DNA of 31,760 nt from a virus, in IMG/VR virus record IMGVR_UViG_3300006987_000044, positions 1 to 31,760 of that record. One strand, 5' to 3'. Under the pieces are notes generated by a model. The model saw only the letters and a list, made by a program, of their open reading frames with translations. It was not told the origin of the DNA and did no database searches. The translations under genes and the position numbers were made by a program. This document shows, in pieces, positions 1-8,113 of this stretch (position 1 is its first letter; every line of letters begins with the position of its first letter).

Positions 1-73
1 AGTCGCTCGACGCTTCAATCAGCATGCGAACGGCGCGTTCTTTAATCTCAGGAGTGTAGGTTTGTCTTTTCAT
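1..73 (-). CDS. IS3-family transposase OrfA, N-terminal fragment
   Basis: The ATG at 73 opens a frame reading MKRQTYTPEIKERAVRMLIE and continuing off the window. This is the typical start of an OrfA (HTH, transposase_8) protein, which binds the IS ends and is normally joined to OrfB by a -1 frameshift. Only 24 codons are present here, so integrity of the transposase cannot be judged. The orientation places transposase transcription leftwards, away from the rest of the window. Confidence 0.72.
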   Translation of the reverse strand, partial: MKRQTYTPEIKERAVRMLIEASSD

Positions 74-123
74 TGTCGTATTCTCTCAGAATGTTGAGTC
101 TCCGACAATCCCGGGGCGGTTCA
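1..123 (-). mobile_element. End of an IS3-family insertion sequence (partial)
   Basis: Read on the minus strand, the element begins TGAACCGCCCCGGGATTGTC at 123 and runs off the left edge of the window. A terminal TG followed about 50 nt later by the start of a small OrfA transposase is the usual layout of IS3-family ends. Only the left inverted repeat and the start of orfA are visible, so the subgroup and the target duplication cannot be judged. Confidence 0.7.
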
Positions 124-155
124 ATTCTTAATTACGAGTCTTTCCTGGAGACTAT

Positions 156-194
156 ATGGCCATTAAGGTTGTAGCTAATCTAAAAGAGCCTTAA
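156..194 (+). pseudogene. 12-codon remnant resembling the start of a monooxygenase-like gene
   Basis: The ATG at 156, preceded by CTGGAG five bases upstream, opens a 12-codon frame reading MAIKVVANLKEP and then a stop. The first ten residues resemble the opening strand of small antibiotic-biosynthesis-monooxygenase (ABM) proteins, which often start MAIKVVA. The frame lies 32 nt from the IS end. It may be a gene start truncated during island or IS rearrangement, or chance. Weak support. Confidence 0.2.
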
Positions 195-325
195 TACGTT
201 AATATATTAAGCAGTTTAGTATTAATAATCACTGAAAATATCTTAAATGACTTTACTCCTAGGCATAAACGACTACTGCAAAGCTTCTTTCCTATCATTA
301 ATATCTCTATATTCTTTTACATCGA

Positions 326-592
326 TTATCGCTTAGATCTTTTCGTAATACTTTCAAGTAATTCATCGTGCGCTTTGTCCATGGCTTCTTCAGACTCATA
401 GCCTCCATCTATTACCATTTGGGCTTTGTCTTTCTTGTACTTCTCAGCTGCTCTTGCTCTACTTAGAGTTGAAGCTTTAAGCATCTCATCCGCTGAGTTT
501 TCAAGCGCTTTACTAGCGTCTGCTGCGAACTTAGCAGTTCCATTAAGCAAAATACCTATCCCTTTAAAAAAATTCACTATTAATCTAAACAT
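326..592 (-). CDS. Hypothetical small protein, 88 aa
   Basis: An 88-residue frame with ATG at 592 and AGGA eight bases upstream on the minus strand. The first ~25 residues are hydrophobic to amphipathic (MFRLIVNFFKGIGILLNG), perhaps a membrane-associating helix. The rest is Lys/Glu/Ala-rich and probably helical, with an acidic-basic tail ending KRSKR. No family is recognised. The gene stands alone between the IS end and the Zorya operon and points away from it, so it is not part of that operon. The good ribosome-binding site and protein-like composition argue that it is real. Confidence 0.6.
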   Translation of the reverse strand: MFRLIVNFFKGIGILLNGTAKFAADASKALENSADEMLKASTLSRARAAEKYKKDKAQMVIDGGYESEEAMDKAHDELLESITKRSKR

Positions 593-683
593 CGGTTAAA
601 TCCTATTGTTAATTAGAGCAACAACTTAATTGCTATAAATAAAATATGCAAGCTTCACATAAGGTATATCGAGCATATCCACC

Positions 684-833
684 TTACTCAATTTCATAAA
701 GTTTTAGCTTTTTATCTAGTAAAAAAACGTCAGAGCCAATGTAAAAACTACTACCTAAACATATATACTCTTTACATACTACTAAACCATACATATCTGG
801 AATTTCAACTCTATAAGCATTTACCTGATGAGA
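684..833 (-). pseudogene. Decayed ORF, C-terminal fragment
   Basis: On the minus strand a 49-codon open stretch, with no plausible start, ends at the TAA at 684-686. It includes VEIPDMYGLVVCKEYICLGS and ends LLDKKLKLYEIE. The composition is protein-like. A second open stretch in another frame just upstream (about 835-895, including GNKVFIWDKPLF) could be its earlier part, separated by a frameshift. No family is recognised. It may be a remnant of a cargo gene that once sat beside Zorya. Confidence 0.28.
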
Positions 834-1101
834 TCACCAATAATAGAAATAAGGGCTTATCCCAGATAAATACTTTATTTCCTGTCTAACCTATTATTAT
901 AGCTCCTCTACAAGATTGAAGCTCCCTTTGCCTATGTTTAGCATTCAAGGTTAGATATGAAATATTTTATAGATACTACTATAGTATTATTTTTACCTTT
1001 TTATCGTACTTTAAACACATTTTAGCAATATTAATCTAAGACTGAACTTATATGTGTTAGGATTACCTTCGAAAAATCCTAGAAACAGATTTTTTAGTCG
1101 A

Positions 1102-1130
1102 TTCACTAAATGCATTTCACTTTTTATAAC
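1102..1130 (+). promoter_or_regulatory. Predicted promoter of zorABE
   Basis: A -35-like TTCACT (1102-1107) and a -10 TATAAC (1125-1130) are separated by exactly 17 nt, placing transcription start just upstream of the ribosome-binding site AGGAA and the ATG at 1148. The spacer and -10 include ATTTCACTTTTTATAAC (1114-1130), which recurs with one mismatch upstream of the exonuclease gene at 3914-3930. Confidence 0.5.
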
Positions 1131-1147
1131 TTGTTAGGAATATTTCA

Positions 1148-2242
1148 ATGGGTTTAAGTATAGAGACTTTATTCTTTATTGGTGTCATCCTACTTCTTAC
1201 ATTAATTTTCCATATTCGTTATAACCAGAAAATCTCGGAACAAGCACCTACAATTCTAACAACCTTAGGTATATTCGCGACATTTTTTGCAATCGCTTTA
1301 GGACTATTTAAATTTGATTCTTTCAACATTCAAGATAGTGTACCTGCCTTACTTGATAGTATGAAAACTGCATTCTGGGCTTCTGTATTCGGCGTAGGCG
1401 GAGCATTAACTTTTAACTTTAGAAGGTTGGTGTTTGACAATACAGATTACGTTGATGAATCCGATATTAATCAAGAGCTACTAAAGGAGCTGAAAGGATT
1501 AAGAGGTGAGAATCAGCAAAATCTAAAAGAGCTCGCAGAAGCGCAAAATAAAGCACTTGATAAAATCTCAAAGTCATCCTCTGATGAATTGGTTAAGGCT
1601 TTACAAGAAGTTATTAAAGATTTTAATTCTAAAATAAATGAGCAGTTTGGGGAGAACTTCAAACAGCTAAATGATGCGGTAGCAAAGCTTTTAGTGTGGC
1701 AAGAGCAGTATAAGGATCATATTGACACATCAACAAAGTCGTTGACTACTATCATACAAAATGTTCAAACCGTTACTGGTCAGTTTGAAAGCATAGTTAA
1801 AAGCTCATCAGTTATAGCTAATAACTCAGAAATCTTTACAAATAATGCAGAGAACTTTAAAAATACTGCTGAGAAATTAGAGATGACTCTAGGTAACCTG
1901 GATTCACAGCGAAATGCTATTCAAAATCAATTAGAAAGCTTATCAATTTTAGTTAGTAAAGCCTCAGATGATTTACCTGAAATCAATAATAAAGTATTGG
2001 GGATAGCAAAAACTATGCAGAGTTCGGCAACAGACTTCAATAATACTGTTTCTAATTTATCCACCGATACCAAGAAACAAACAGATGCTTTGACTACAGG
2101 ACTTGAAGAAGCTTTAACTCAGTCATTAAATGGCCTAGGGGGTCAGTTAAGTGCAATGACAGAAAAGTTTGCCGGTGATTATAACCAGCTTTCAAATGCT
2201 CTTGCCAGAATATCTAAAATCACACAAGATGGTGGACGTTAG
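1148..2242 (+). CDS. zorA: ZorA-like MotA/TolQ/ExbB-family motor protein (Zorya defence)
   Basis: 364 residues. Three predicted membrane helices lie at about 5-23, 35-54 (TILTTLGIFATFFAIALGLF) and 75-91 (AFWASVFGVGGALTFNF). The second and third match the proton-channel helices of MotA/TolQ/ExbB proteins. Residues ~95-364 are almost entirely helical, Gln/Asn/Lys-rich coiled coil, matching the cytoplasmic tail of ZorA. Known ZorA forms a ring around ZorB and is thought to use ion flow to sense phage infection and signal through the tail. The tail here is short compared with type I ZorA. Gene order ZorA-ZorB-HNH supports the assignment. AGGAA precedes the ATG by eight bases. Confidence 0.85.
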   Translation: MGLSIETLFFIGVILLLTLIFHIRYNQKISEQAPTILTTLGIFATFFAIALGLFKFDSFNIQDSVPALLDSMKTAFWASVFGVGGALTFNFRRLVFDNTDYVDESDINQELLKELKGLRGENQQNLKELAEAQNKALDKISKSSSDELVKALQEVIKDFNSKINEQFGENFKQLNDAVAKLLVWQEQYKDHIDTSTKSLTTIIQNVQTVTGQFESIVKSSSVIANNSEIFTNNAENFKNTAEKLEMTLGNLDSQRNAIQNQLESLSILVSKASDDLPEINNKVLGIAKTMQSSATDFNNTVSNLSTDTKKQTDALTTGLEEALTQSLNGLGGQLSAMTEKFAGDYNQLSNALARISKITQDGGR

Positions 2243-2244
2243 TT

Positions 2245-2919
2245 ATGGCAAGAAGCTCAGAAGGACATTGGATACCCTTGGCAGATTTAATGACAGGTCT
2301 CATGATGATGTTCATGCTTATTGCCGTTTTGTATATGCTGAAAGTCAATAGTGCGGTGTCTGATTACTCGATGTCAAAAAACGAACTAGGTCAGGATTTA
2401 TGTCAAGAGTTCGCTAGTGACTTAGAAAAATGGGATGCAGACTGTGACGAAGCTAATCTAATTGTCCGATTTAAGTCGCCAGATGTTTTGTTTGATACTG
2501 GACAGGCCGTTTTAAAGCCCCAGTTCCAAGATATATTAAGTGATTTTTTTCCTAGGTATATTAATGTACTTAAACAAGATAAATATCAAGATAGTATTGA
2601 AGAGATACGTATTGAGGGCCACACTTCAAGTAAATGGCGAGTAGGCACCTCAGAAAATGAAGCCTATTTCTCCAATATGCAATTATCGCAAGCTCGCACT
2701 TTAAGTGTATTGAAGTATGTTCTTTCTGAAAAAAATACGCCAAATCAAGCCTGGACTAAAAACCTACTAACAGCCAATGGACTCTCTTCATCCAAATTAA
2801 TACATCATGCTGATGGAAAAGAAAACCAGCAAGGTTCGCAAAGAGTTGAGTTTAAAGTCAGAACTAATGCTGATGAGCATATAAAAAGTATTATTGACGA
2901 TTTAGGTCAACAAAAATAA
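2245..2919 (+). CDS. zorB: ZorB-like MotB/OmpA-domain stator protein (Zorya defence)
   Basis: 224 residues. A short cytoplasmic N-terminus is followed by one membrane helix, WIPLADLMTGLMMMFMLIAV. Asp14 is positioned like the proton-binding Asp of MotB/ExbD. From ~70 on there is an OmpA-like peptidoglycan-binding domain with the blocks VLFDTGQAVLKP, IRIEGHTSS and NMQLSQARTLSVLKYV, a pattern typical of ZorB. It should anchor the complex to the cell wall and form the ion path together with ZorA. It starts two bases after the zorA stop and shares TAATG with zorE, so the three genes are translationally coupled. Confidence 0.88.
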   Translation: MARSSEGHWIPLADLMTGLMMMFMLIAVLYMLKVNSAVSDYSMSKNELGQDLCQEFASDLEKWDADCDEANLIVRFKSPDVLFDTGQAVLKPQFQDILSDFFPRYINVLKQDKYQDSIEEIRIEGHTSSKWRVGTSENEAYFSNMQLSQARTLSVLKYVLSEKNTPNQAWTKNLLTANGLSSSKLIHHADGKENQQGSQRVEFKVRTNADEHIKSIIDDLGQQK

Positions 2920-3785
2920 TGATTTCCTTTAAATTACCCAATTTTTTTAACAATACTTCTCTCAATACTTTAAAAGATCGTATGGGTATAGACATGCATA
3001 CCTATGGAGATTTTGGAGATAGTCAGTATCAGGGAGCTCGAGTTCAAATTGAGAGCATTGGTGTTGAGATTGAAAGTATCTCGGATATCACACCTCTAGA
3101 TGACTATACATTAACCTTTAAAGGCGAGAGGGTCGTTTTATATATACGTGATGTCAACGATTGGGGCGATAAAGAAAAACTGCCTAAATTCCATGTTGCT
3201 CACTGTTCAACTCTACAGTCAATGTTTGGTCATGGAAAGAAGAGAAGATACGTTGCTTCGCAAAATGAAAGTGACACTTTTCATTTAAATTTTATTAACG
3301 GTAAGTCTGTTCGAAAAATCGAGCATTCTTTAAATATTTGTAAAAACTGTCTAGAAATTTTGCGCTGGAATGATTATTCTAAAAGTTGGAGTTATGATAA
3401 GAAAAACCAATGTGTCAGCCACTTCCAAATTAAGGATTTTTTTTCTAAGTATCCAAAGGCCTTGATAGGTAAAGACGGATACTCTAATAAGAACTCACCT
3501 CTCAATCAATACTCTAGTAATTGGAGCCAGATTAGTCATCAATATAAAAGTTCTCAAAAATGGATTTGTGAGCAATGCAACGTTAATTTAATTAATAACA
3601 AACGGCTGTTACATACACATCATATAAACAGCCAGAAAAACGAAAATAACTATTCAAACTTAATGGCTCTTTGTGTTTACTGCCATGCTCATCAACCAAT
3701 GCATGACCATATGCATAACAGTCCTGATATGTCTAAAGATATTAAAGAAGTACTAGATGTTCGTAAGAGGCAAGGTATCAACTAG
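2919..3785 (+). CDS. zorE: ZorE-like HNH endonuclease (Zorya type II effector)
   Basis: 288 residues. The C-terminal half carries an HNH/McrA-type zinc-finger nuclease: C217-x2-C220, H232-x-H234-H235 (LLHTHHIN), Asn247, and C252-x2-C255-H256 (ALCVYCHAH). The N-terminal half has a second putative metal site, H92/C96 and C141-x2-C144 (NICKNCLEIL), seen in other ZorE-like proteins. Type II Zorya consists of ZorA, ZorB and the HNH nuclease ZorE; the helicase-like ZorC and ZorD of type I are absent here. The ATG overlaps the zorB stop (TAATG). No terminator is evident downstream. Confidence 0.8.
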   Translation: MISFKLPNFFNNTSLNTLKDRMGIDMHTYGDFGDSQYQGARVQIESIGVEIESISDITPLDDYTLTFKGERVVLYIRDVNDWGDKEKLPKFHVAHCSTLQSMFGHGKKRRYVASQNESDTFHLNFINGKSVRKIEHSLNICKNCLEILRWNDYSKSWSYDKKNQCVSHFQIKDFFSKYPKALIGKDGYSNKNSPLNQYSSNWSQISHQYKSSQKWICEQCNVNLINNKRLLHTHHINSQKNENNYSNLMALCVYCHAHQPMHDHMHNSPDMSKDIKEVLDVRKRQGIN

Positions 3786-3901
3786 GCTTAACACAAAAAA
3801 AACTTATGGAGGTTATATACGCCTATGCTTAGTAGTAACGCCACTCTATCAGTTAGAACCAGAAAGCTATGACCTCTAGTTTATTTAAAAACTACTCAAG
3901 A

Positions 3902-3930
3902 TAGACTAATATAATTTCACTATTTATAAC
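3902..3930 (+). promoter_or_regulatory. Predicted promoter of the DEDDh exonuclease gene
   Basis: TAGACT (3902-3907), 17 nt, then TATAAC (3925-3930). The segment 3914-3930 (ATTTCACTATTTATAAC) matches 16 of 17 bases of the zorA promoter element at 1114-1130, in the same position relative to -10. GAGGCG follows as the ribosome-binding site five bases before the ATG at 3955. Confidence 0.5.
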
Positions 3931-3954
3931 AAGTCAAAATTATCGAGGCGAATT

Positions 3955-4671
3955 ATGACCACCTATATACTCGACACCGAAACAACAGGACTTGTTGATC
4001 CGCACATGACGGAGGCCGCCTACTCTATTGTTGATATCAGCGATGGTAAGGTAACTGTATTACAGGCTCCAAGAGCGAAGCGCTTTAACCCTCTGAAAGA
4101 AATCAGCTTGGGCTCTATGGCAATATCACATATCTGTGACGAGGATGTGGCAGATGAGCCGCCTCATACTGATTTTAGACTGCCCAACAGTGTTGAGTAC
4201 TTGATTGGTCACAATATTGATTTTGATATGGCCGTTCTTAAAAATGCGGGTGTGACCCATACACCTAAGTTAATTTGCACCAATGCGATGGCTAACTACC
4301 TTCTTCCTAAATTGGAAAGCCATAAACTAGTATCACTACTCTATCACTTCCACCGAGATATAGCGCGTACTCAAGCAAGAGATGCGCATGCTGCTATTGC
4401 TGATATTCACTTCACTGAGCTGGTGCTTTGTAGTTTGATTGATTTGGCTAATAGCCAAGGTCATGTCATAACTGATGTGGAGAGCTTATATGAGTTTAGT
4501 CAAATGGCACGCGTACCCACGCATTTAAGTTTTGGTAAGCATAAAGGTGAGGCTATCGCAGATTTGGCTACCCATTCGGATGGTGCTGGATATCTGAAGT
4601 GGCTGCTCAAGCAAGATACAATTGATCCTTATTTAGCTCAGGCTTGCCAGCAGGTATTAGAGTCAGTATAA
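3955..4671 (+). CDS. DEDDh 3'-5' exonuclease, ExoX-like
   Basis: 238 residues. The three exonuclease motifs are complete: ExoI YILDTETTGL (Asp7, Glu9), ExoII GHNIDFD (Asp91) and ExoIII HAAIAD (His145, Asp150). This gives the DnaQ/RNase T-type two-metal active site that removes nucleotides from DNA 3' ends. The C-terminal ~55 residues (LSFGKHKGEAIADLA, then YLKWLLKQD) match the extension found in exodeoxyribonuclease X. Family members act in repair. It lies 169 nt after zorE on the same strand with its own promoter, so it is probably a separate unit; the shared promoter element leaves open co-expression with Zorya. Confidence 0.85.
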   Translation: MTTYILDTETTGLVDPHMTEAAYSIVDISDGKVTVLQAPRAKRFNPLKEISLGSMAISHICDEDVADEPPHTDFRLPNSVEYLIGHNIDFDMAVLKNAGVTHTPKLICTNAMANYLLPKLESHKLVSLLYHFHRDIARTQARDAHAAIADIHFTELVLCSLIDLANSQGHVITDVESLYEFSQMARVPTHLSFGKHKGEAIADLATHSDGAGYLKWLLKQDTIDPYLAQACQQVLESV

Positions 4672-4830
4672 ATACATAAAACAGGGATACTAATTTTTTT
4701 AATGAAATTTAGTTTGCCTAGTTTAACTCTATGGTTTCTTTAGAATAGATCACTAGTCATATAGATGAAAACTACATCCAGATATTCTAATTAACTATCG
4801 GGACGTAGTCTCTTTTTGACGATCGTTAGC

Positions 4831-5994
4831 TTAGCTTAATGCCCTCAAGTTCTCACAACCTTCTTGATTACCATTATTACAAGCTTTTCGGAACCAGTAT
4901 TTTGCCTGAGCTTCATTTTGGGTAGCGCCTTCTCCATAATAATAAAGTAGTCCAAGGTTTTTTTGAGCAATAGCTTCTCCTTGATCAGCAGCCTTTTTAT
5001 ACCAATAGAATGATTTATCATAATCTATAGGCACACCCTCTCCCTTATAATAAATTCTTCCCATATTAATCTGAGCTGCCGCTCTACCTTGGTCGGCAGC
5101 TTTTTTCATCCAGTAAAGTGCTTTCTCAAAATCTTGAGTTACACCTTCGCCTGTAGAGTATCTCATTCCAAGATTAGTTTGTGCAGGAGCATACCCTTGC
5201 ATAGAGGCTTCTTGATACCAATAGAATGCTTTTTCATAATCTTGACGCACACCTATACCATTTCTGTAGTTATATGCAAGATTATGTTGAGCTACCGGCT
5301 CACCTTGTTGGGCAGCTTTTCGATACCATTCATTTGCCTGATTATAATCTTGGATTACACCCCTTCCATTTTGGTAAGCCAAACCGAGATTGGCTTGACC
5401 TCCAGCATATCCTTGATCAGCAGACTCTTGGAATAACCTAAAAGCCACATAATGATTTTTAGGTACACCTTTACCATCTTTATACGCTATCCCAAGATTA
5501 TTTTTAGCGCCAGCGTTTCCTTGCTGCACTGCTTTTTTATATAACTCAACCGCTTTGCCACTATCTTGACGTACACCCTTTCCTTCTGCATAAGCTACTG
5601 CAAGATTATTTTGTGCTTCTGCATAACCTTGATTAGCTCCTTTCTGAAACCATTCAACTGCCCTGCCATAATCTTTACGCACACCTTTCCCAATGTAATA
5701 CATATTGCCGATACTAAATTGAGCGGGAGCATATCCTTGATTAGCCGCCTTTTGATATAACTCAATTGCTTTGCTATAGTCTTGAGTTACACCATCCCCA
5801 ATTTCATATCTCAGACCAAGATCAGTTAGCGATGCAGCATCACCTTTATCAGCCAATATTTTTGTGATCTCAATATCAGCTGCTACAGCTGATACATTCA
5901 TTCCAAACGACAGGCTCAAAACTACCAGTCCATAAACAAGCGTCTTTTTCATTATTTGCATGGCGGTACTTTTCCTAAGAAGCATTTTAATCAA
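4831..5994 (-). CDS. Secreted Sel1-like repeat protein
   Basis: 387 residues from the first ATG. The N-terminus holds a Sec signal peptide (KKTLVYGLVVLSLSFGMNVS, then AVAA). Because this lies some 15 residues in, translation may really start at the ATG at 5961 (MQIMKK), where AGGA lies upstream. About nine consecutive 36-residue Sel1 repeats follow, each close to A-x-L-G-x-x-Y-x-x-G-x-G-V then D-Y-x-K-A then A-x-Q-G, and a short Cys-containing end. Sel1 repeats form alpha-solenoids that bind other proteins; the partner is unknown. It follows brxL by 70 nt on the same strand, so read-through from the BREX operon is possible, but periplasmic export argues against a direct BREX role. Confidence 0.85.
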   Translation of the reverse strand: MIKMLLRKSTAMQIMKKTLVYGLVVLSLSFGMNVSAVAADIEITKILADKGDAASLTDLGLRYEIGDGVTQDYSKAIELYQKAANQGYAPAQFSIGNMYYIGKGVRKDYGRAVEWFQKGANQGYAEAQNNLAVAYAEGKGVRQDSGKAVELYKKAVQQGNAGAKNNLGIAYKDGKGVPKNHYVAFRLFQESADQGYAGGQANLGLAYQNGRGVIQDYNQANEWYRKAAQQGEPVAQHNLAYNYRNGIGVRQDYEKAFYWYQEASMQGYAPAQTNLGMRYSTGEGVTQDFEKALYWMKKAADQGRAAAQINMGRIYYKGEGVPIDYDKSFYWYKKAADQGEAIAQKNLGLLYYYGEGATQNEAQAKYWFRKACNNGNQEGCENLRALS

Positions 5995-6064
5995 ATATCA
6001 ATAGAGTAGTTTTTCATAGACGGTATAATCAAAACTGTGGTTGATTATAAAAACCAGTAGCACC

Positions 6065-8113
6065 TTACTCTACTATAGCTTTCAGCAGTGCATCCCGTGC
6101 ATCTTGATAGAACTGTATATCGATTTTCGTCGCCATATCATCTGACAAGTCATACAGCTGACGCCTAGCTGTAACCGGCATAAGTAGCACACTAGCACCC
6201 TTCTCTACTGCTAGCTCAGCAATATTGACCGCATTGGTTACAGGTTCAATAGAGCCACCCAGATTTATCTCTCCTATCAATATAAGACCGCCTTTTACTG
6301 ACTTCTTCAGTATACTACTACACATAGCAACTAACGCTGCCACACCAATCCTAGAGCCTTTTTTAGCTGCATCAAAAGCTCTCAGTTGTACTGTGAACTC
6401 ATGAGCTCTAGGGTCACGATCACCTATGAGCTGCATGGAGCGCGCGTAGAGATTCTGTTCAGCGTAACGCAAAGACTCCTTGAAAGCAGCAGGTGCTGGA
6501 TTATTAAGAATCTTCACTCCAGAACCTGGCCCCTCGTTTACCTCGATACGATACAAACCAGCATTATCATCAATCTCAGACCCACCTTCACTAATAGTCC
6601 AAACCTGTCCTGGTTCTAAGGGATCATCACCTATCTCGTTATTCGCTCGCAACTCTGCTGTGGCAACAAACTTTTCAATCCCATCATCACCGATGGTGTA
6701 ACTGAAATGGGTATTACGAAACTCAGCAGCACCAACGCGCTTCTGTTGCTCCTTCACCCGGCGGCGCACTTCAAGACCTAAACGAGTGGCCCATTCCAAG
6801 TCTTCATCAGATACGCTCAGTTCTGCATCTGGATACATTAACTTCAGTAATCCTGATACTGTTTTATTAACCGCATTGCTATCACGGCCACTGAGTGCAC
6901 CACCTAAATACACACGGTTCTGCATAGCAGATACACGACTTTGAAAGCGCAGGCGAGTCATGCATTCAGAAAAGAAGTCACTAACCAAACCAAAATGATC
7001 GGTGGTTAACTCTTTACTCATTTTTGGGACATCCCAGCCTGGGAGATAGCAATGGATACGATCCATCCATGCGGTATCATCACGCATTTCTGCAGGTAAA
7101 GGACCAAATAAGTGACCAACACGTTGTTGGTGCTCTACGTCCACGTCGAAGTTTCCTACGAATACCAATGAGCCATCTGCACGGATACTTTCTTTACCTC
7201 GGCTAAACTCACCTGACTCCATGTAGCCTTTCATGATATTGACGCCTTCTTTAGTATCGAAGGATATTCCGCTGACTTCATCAAAACAAACTACATCGTA
7301 CTGACACACTAAGCCACGCTGCCCACTAGCATTGTTCACAAACATCTTAGCAATTGTTGCTTTACCACCGGAAATCAGATGAGCATAAGGTGAAATCTGC
7401 TGAAACAGATGGCTCTTACCTGTGCCGCGCGGTCCCAACTCGACCATATTGTAGTTACGCTCAACGAACGGCACCATACGCAATAGGATGGCATCTTTAG
7501 CCCGTTGTGATAAGGCACTTGGTTCTAAGCCGATGGAGCGAATTAAGAAATCACGCCATTCATCACTCGTGTAGTTTTTGCGAGCTTCAGTCATCACATC
7601 TAGCACATTGCGCTTGGACATTTGAATGGGTCGTAGTTCAGCTATACCAAAAGCATTACCTTTTTCTTCTGCGATAATACTATCGTATTCTAGCGTTACC
7701 TCAGCATAAAACCCGCCTGTCAAAAGACGCTCATTGTCATCAACAATCTTGTCCGGAATACGTACTTTATTAAGGTTTAAACTAGGTAAGCTGGCAAGGT
7801 AACCATTCTCTTTTTCGACAAACTTAACACTAACGATATCAATAAGCTTGGCTGATCCGTCCTTATAGGCACGTGCCTTGAATAACTCCTCTTCTCCTGC
7901 ACGTACTGTTCGTGAAGACAGCTGGCGCTGGACAATCTCAAGACCCTCTTCTATTTCATCCGGGTCAGTTGATGCACAATAACGACCGAGCATAAACTCA
8001 ACTACATAAGTGGGTACGGGAAATTGACGAGCGAATGTACGGACAAGATCCTTACGAACGATGTATCCTTCAAAAAAATCCGCAGCCTTTTGATCCAGTA
8101 TATCTAATTCCAC
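6065..8113 (-). CDS. brxL: BrxL, BREX AAA+ protein with Lon-like C-terminal domain
   Basis: 682 residues. An N-terminal region with YIVRKDLVRTF and PVPTYVVEFMLGRYCA, typical of BrxL, is followed by an AAA+ module with Walker A GPRGTGKS (~227-234) and Walker B VVCFDEV (~274-280), then a Lon-protease-fold domain (~570-682). BrxL forms DNA-binding rings and is required for phage restriction in several type 1 BREX systems. By eye the Lon catalytic pair looks lost: Lon GPSAG reads GSRIG, and the Lys position in EINLGGSIEPVTNAV is Val. The start is GTG, directly after the pglZ TAA, with AGGAG eight bases upstream inside pglZ. Confidence 0.93.
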   Translation of the reverse strand: MELDILDQKAADFFEGYIVRKDLVRTFARQFPVPTYVVEFMLGRYCASTDPDEIEEGLEIVQRQLSSRTVRAGEEELFKARAYKDGSAKLIDIVSVKFVEKENGYLASLPSLNLNKVRIPDKIVDDNERLLTGGFYAEVTLEYDSIIAEEKGNAFGIAELRPIQMSKRNVLDVMTEARKNYTSDEWRDFLIRSIGLEPSALSQRAKDAILLRMVPFVERNYNMVELGPRGTGKSHLFQQISPYAHLISGGKATIAKMFVNNASGQRGLVCQYDVVCFDEVSGISFDTKEGVNIMKGYMESGEFSRGKESIRADGSLVFVGNFDVDVEHQQRVGHLFGPLPAEMRDDTAWMDRIHCYLPGWDVPKMSKELTTDHFGLVSDFFSECMTRLRFQSRVSAMQNRVYLGGALSGRDSNAVNKTVSGLLKLMYPDAELSVSDEDLEWATRLGLEVRRRVKEQQKRVGAAEFRNTHFSYTIGDDGIEKFVATAELRANNEIGDDPLEPGQVWTISEGGSEIDDNAGLYRIEVNEGPGSGVKILNNPAPAAFKESLRYAEQNLYARSMQLIGDRDPRAHEFTVQLRAFDAAKKGSRIGVAALVAMCSSILKKSVKGGLILIGEINLGGSIEPVTNAVNIAELAVEKGASVLLMPVTARRQLYDLSDDMATKIDIQFYQDARDALLKAIVE

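Larger units (their letters stand above)
593..1147. other. AT-rich intergenic region upstream of the Zorya operon
   Basis: This 555-nt stretch holds no intact gene. It contains a short degenerate frame on the minus strand (684-833) and, at its right end, the predicted zorA promoter (1102-1130) and ribosome-binding site (AGGAA, just upstream of 1148). No other repeats or terminators were seen. Confidence 0.5.

Noticed and set aside
5089-5760. Plus-strand ORFs opposite the Sel1 gene
   Set aside because: Periodic repeats on the coding strand leave repeated open stretches on the other strand; the Sel1 frame is clearly the real one.
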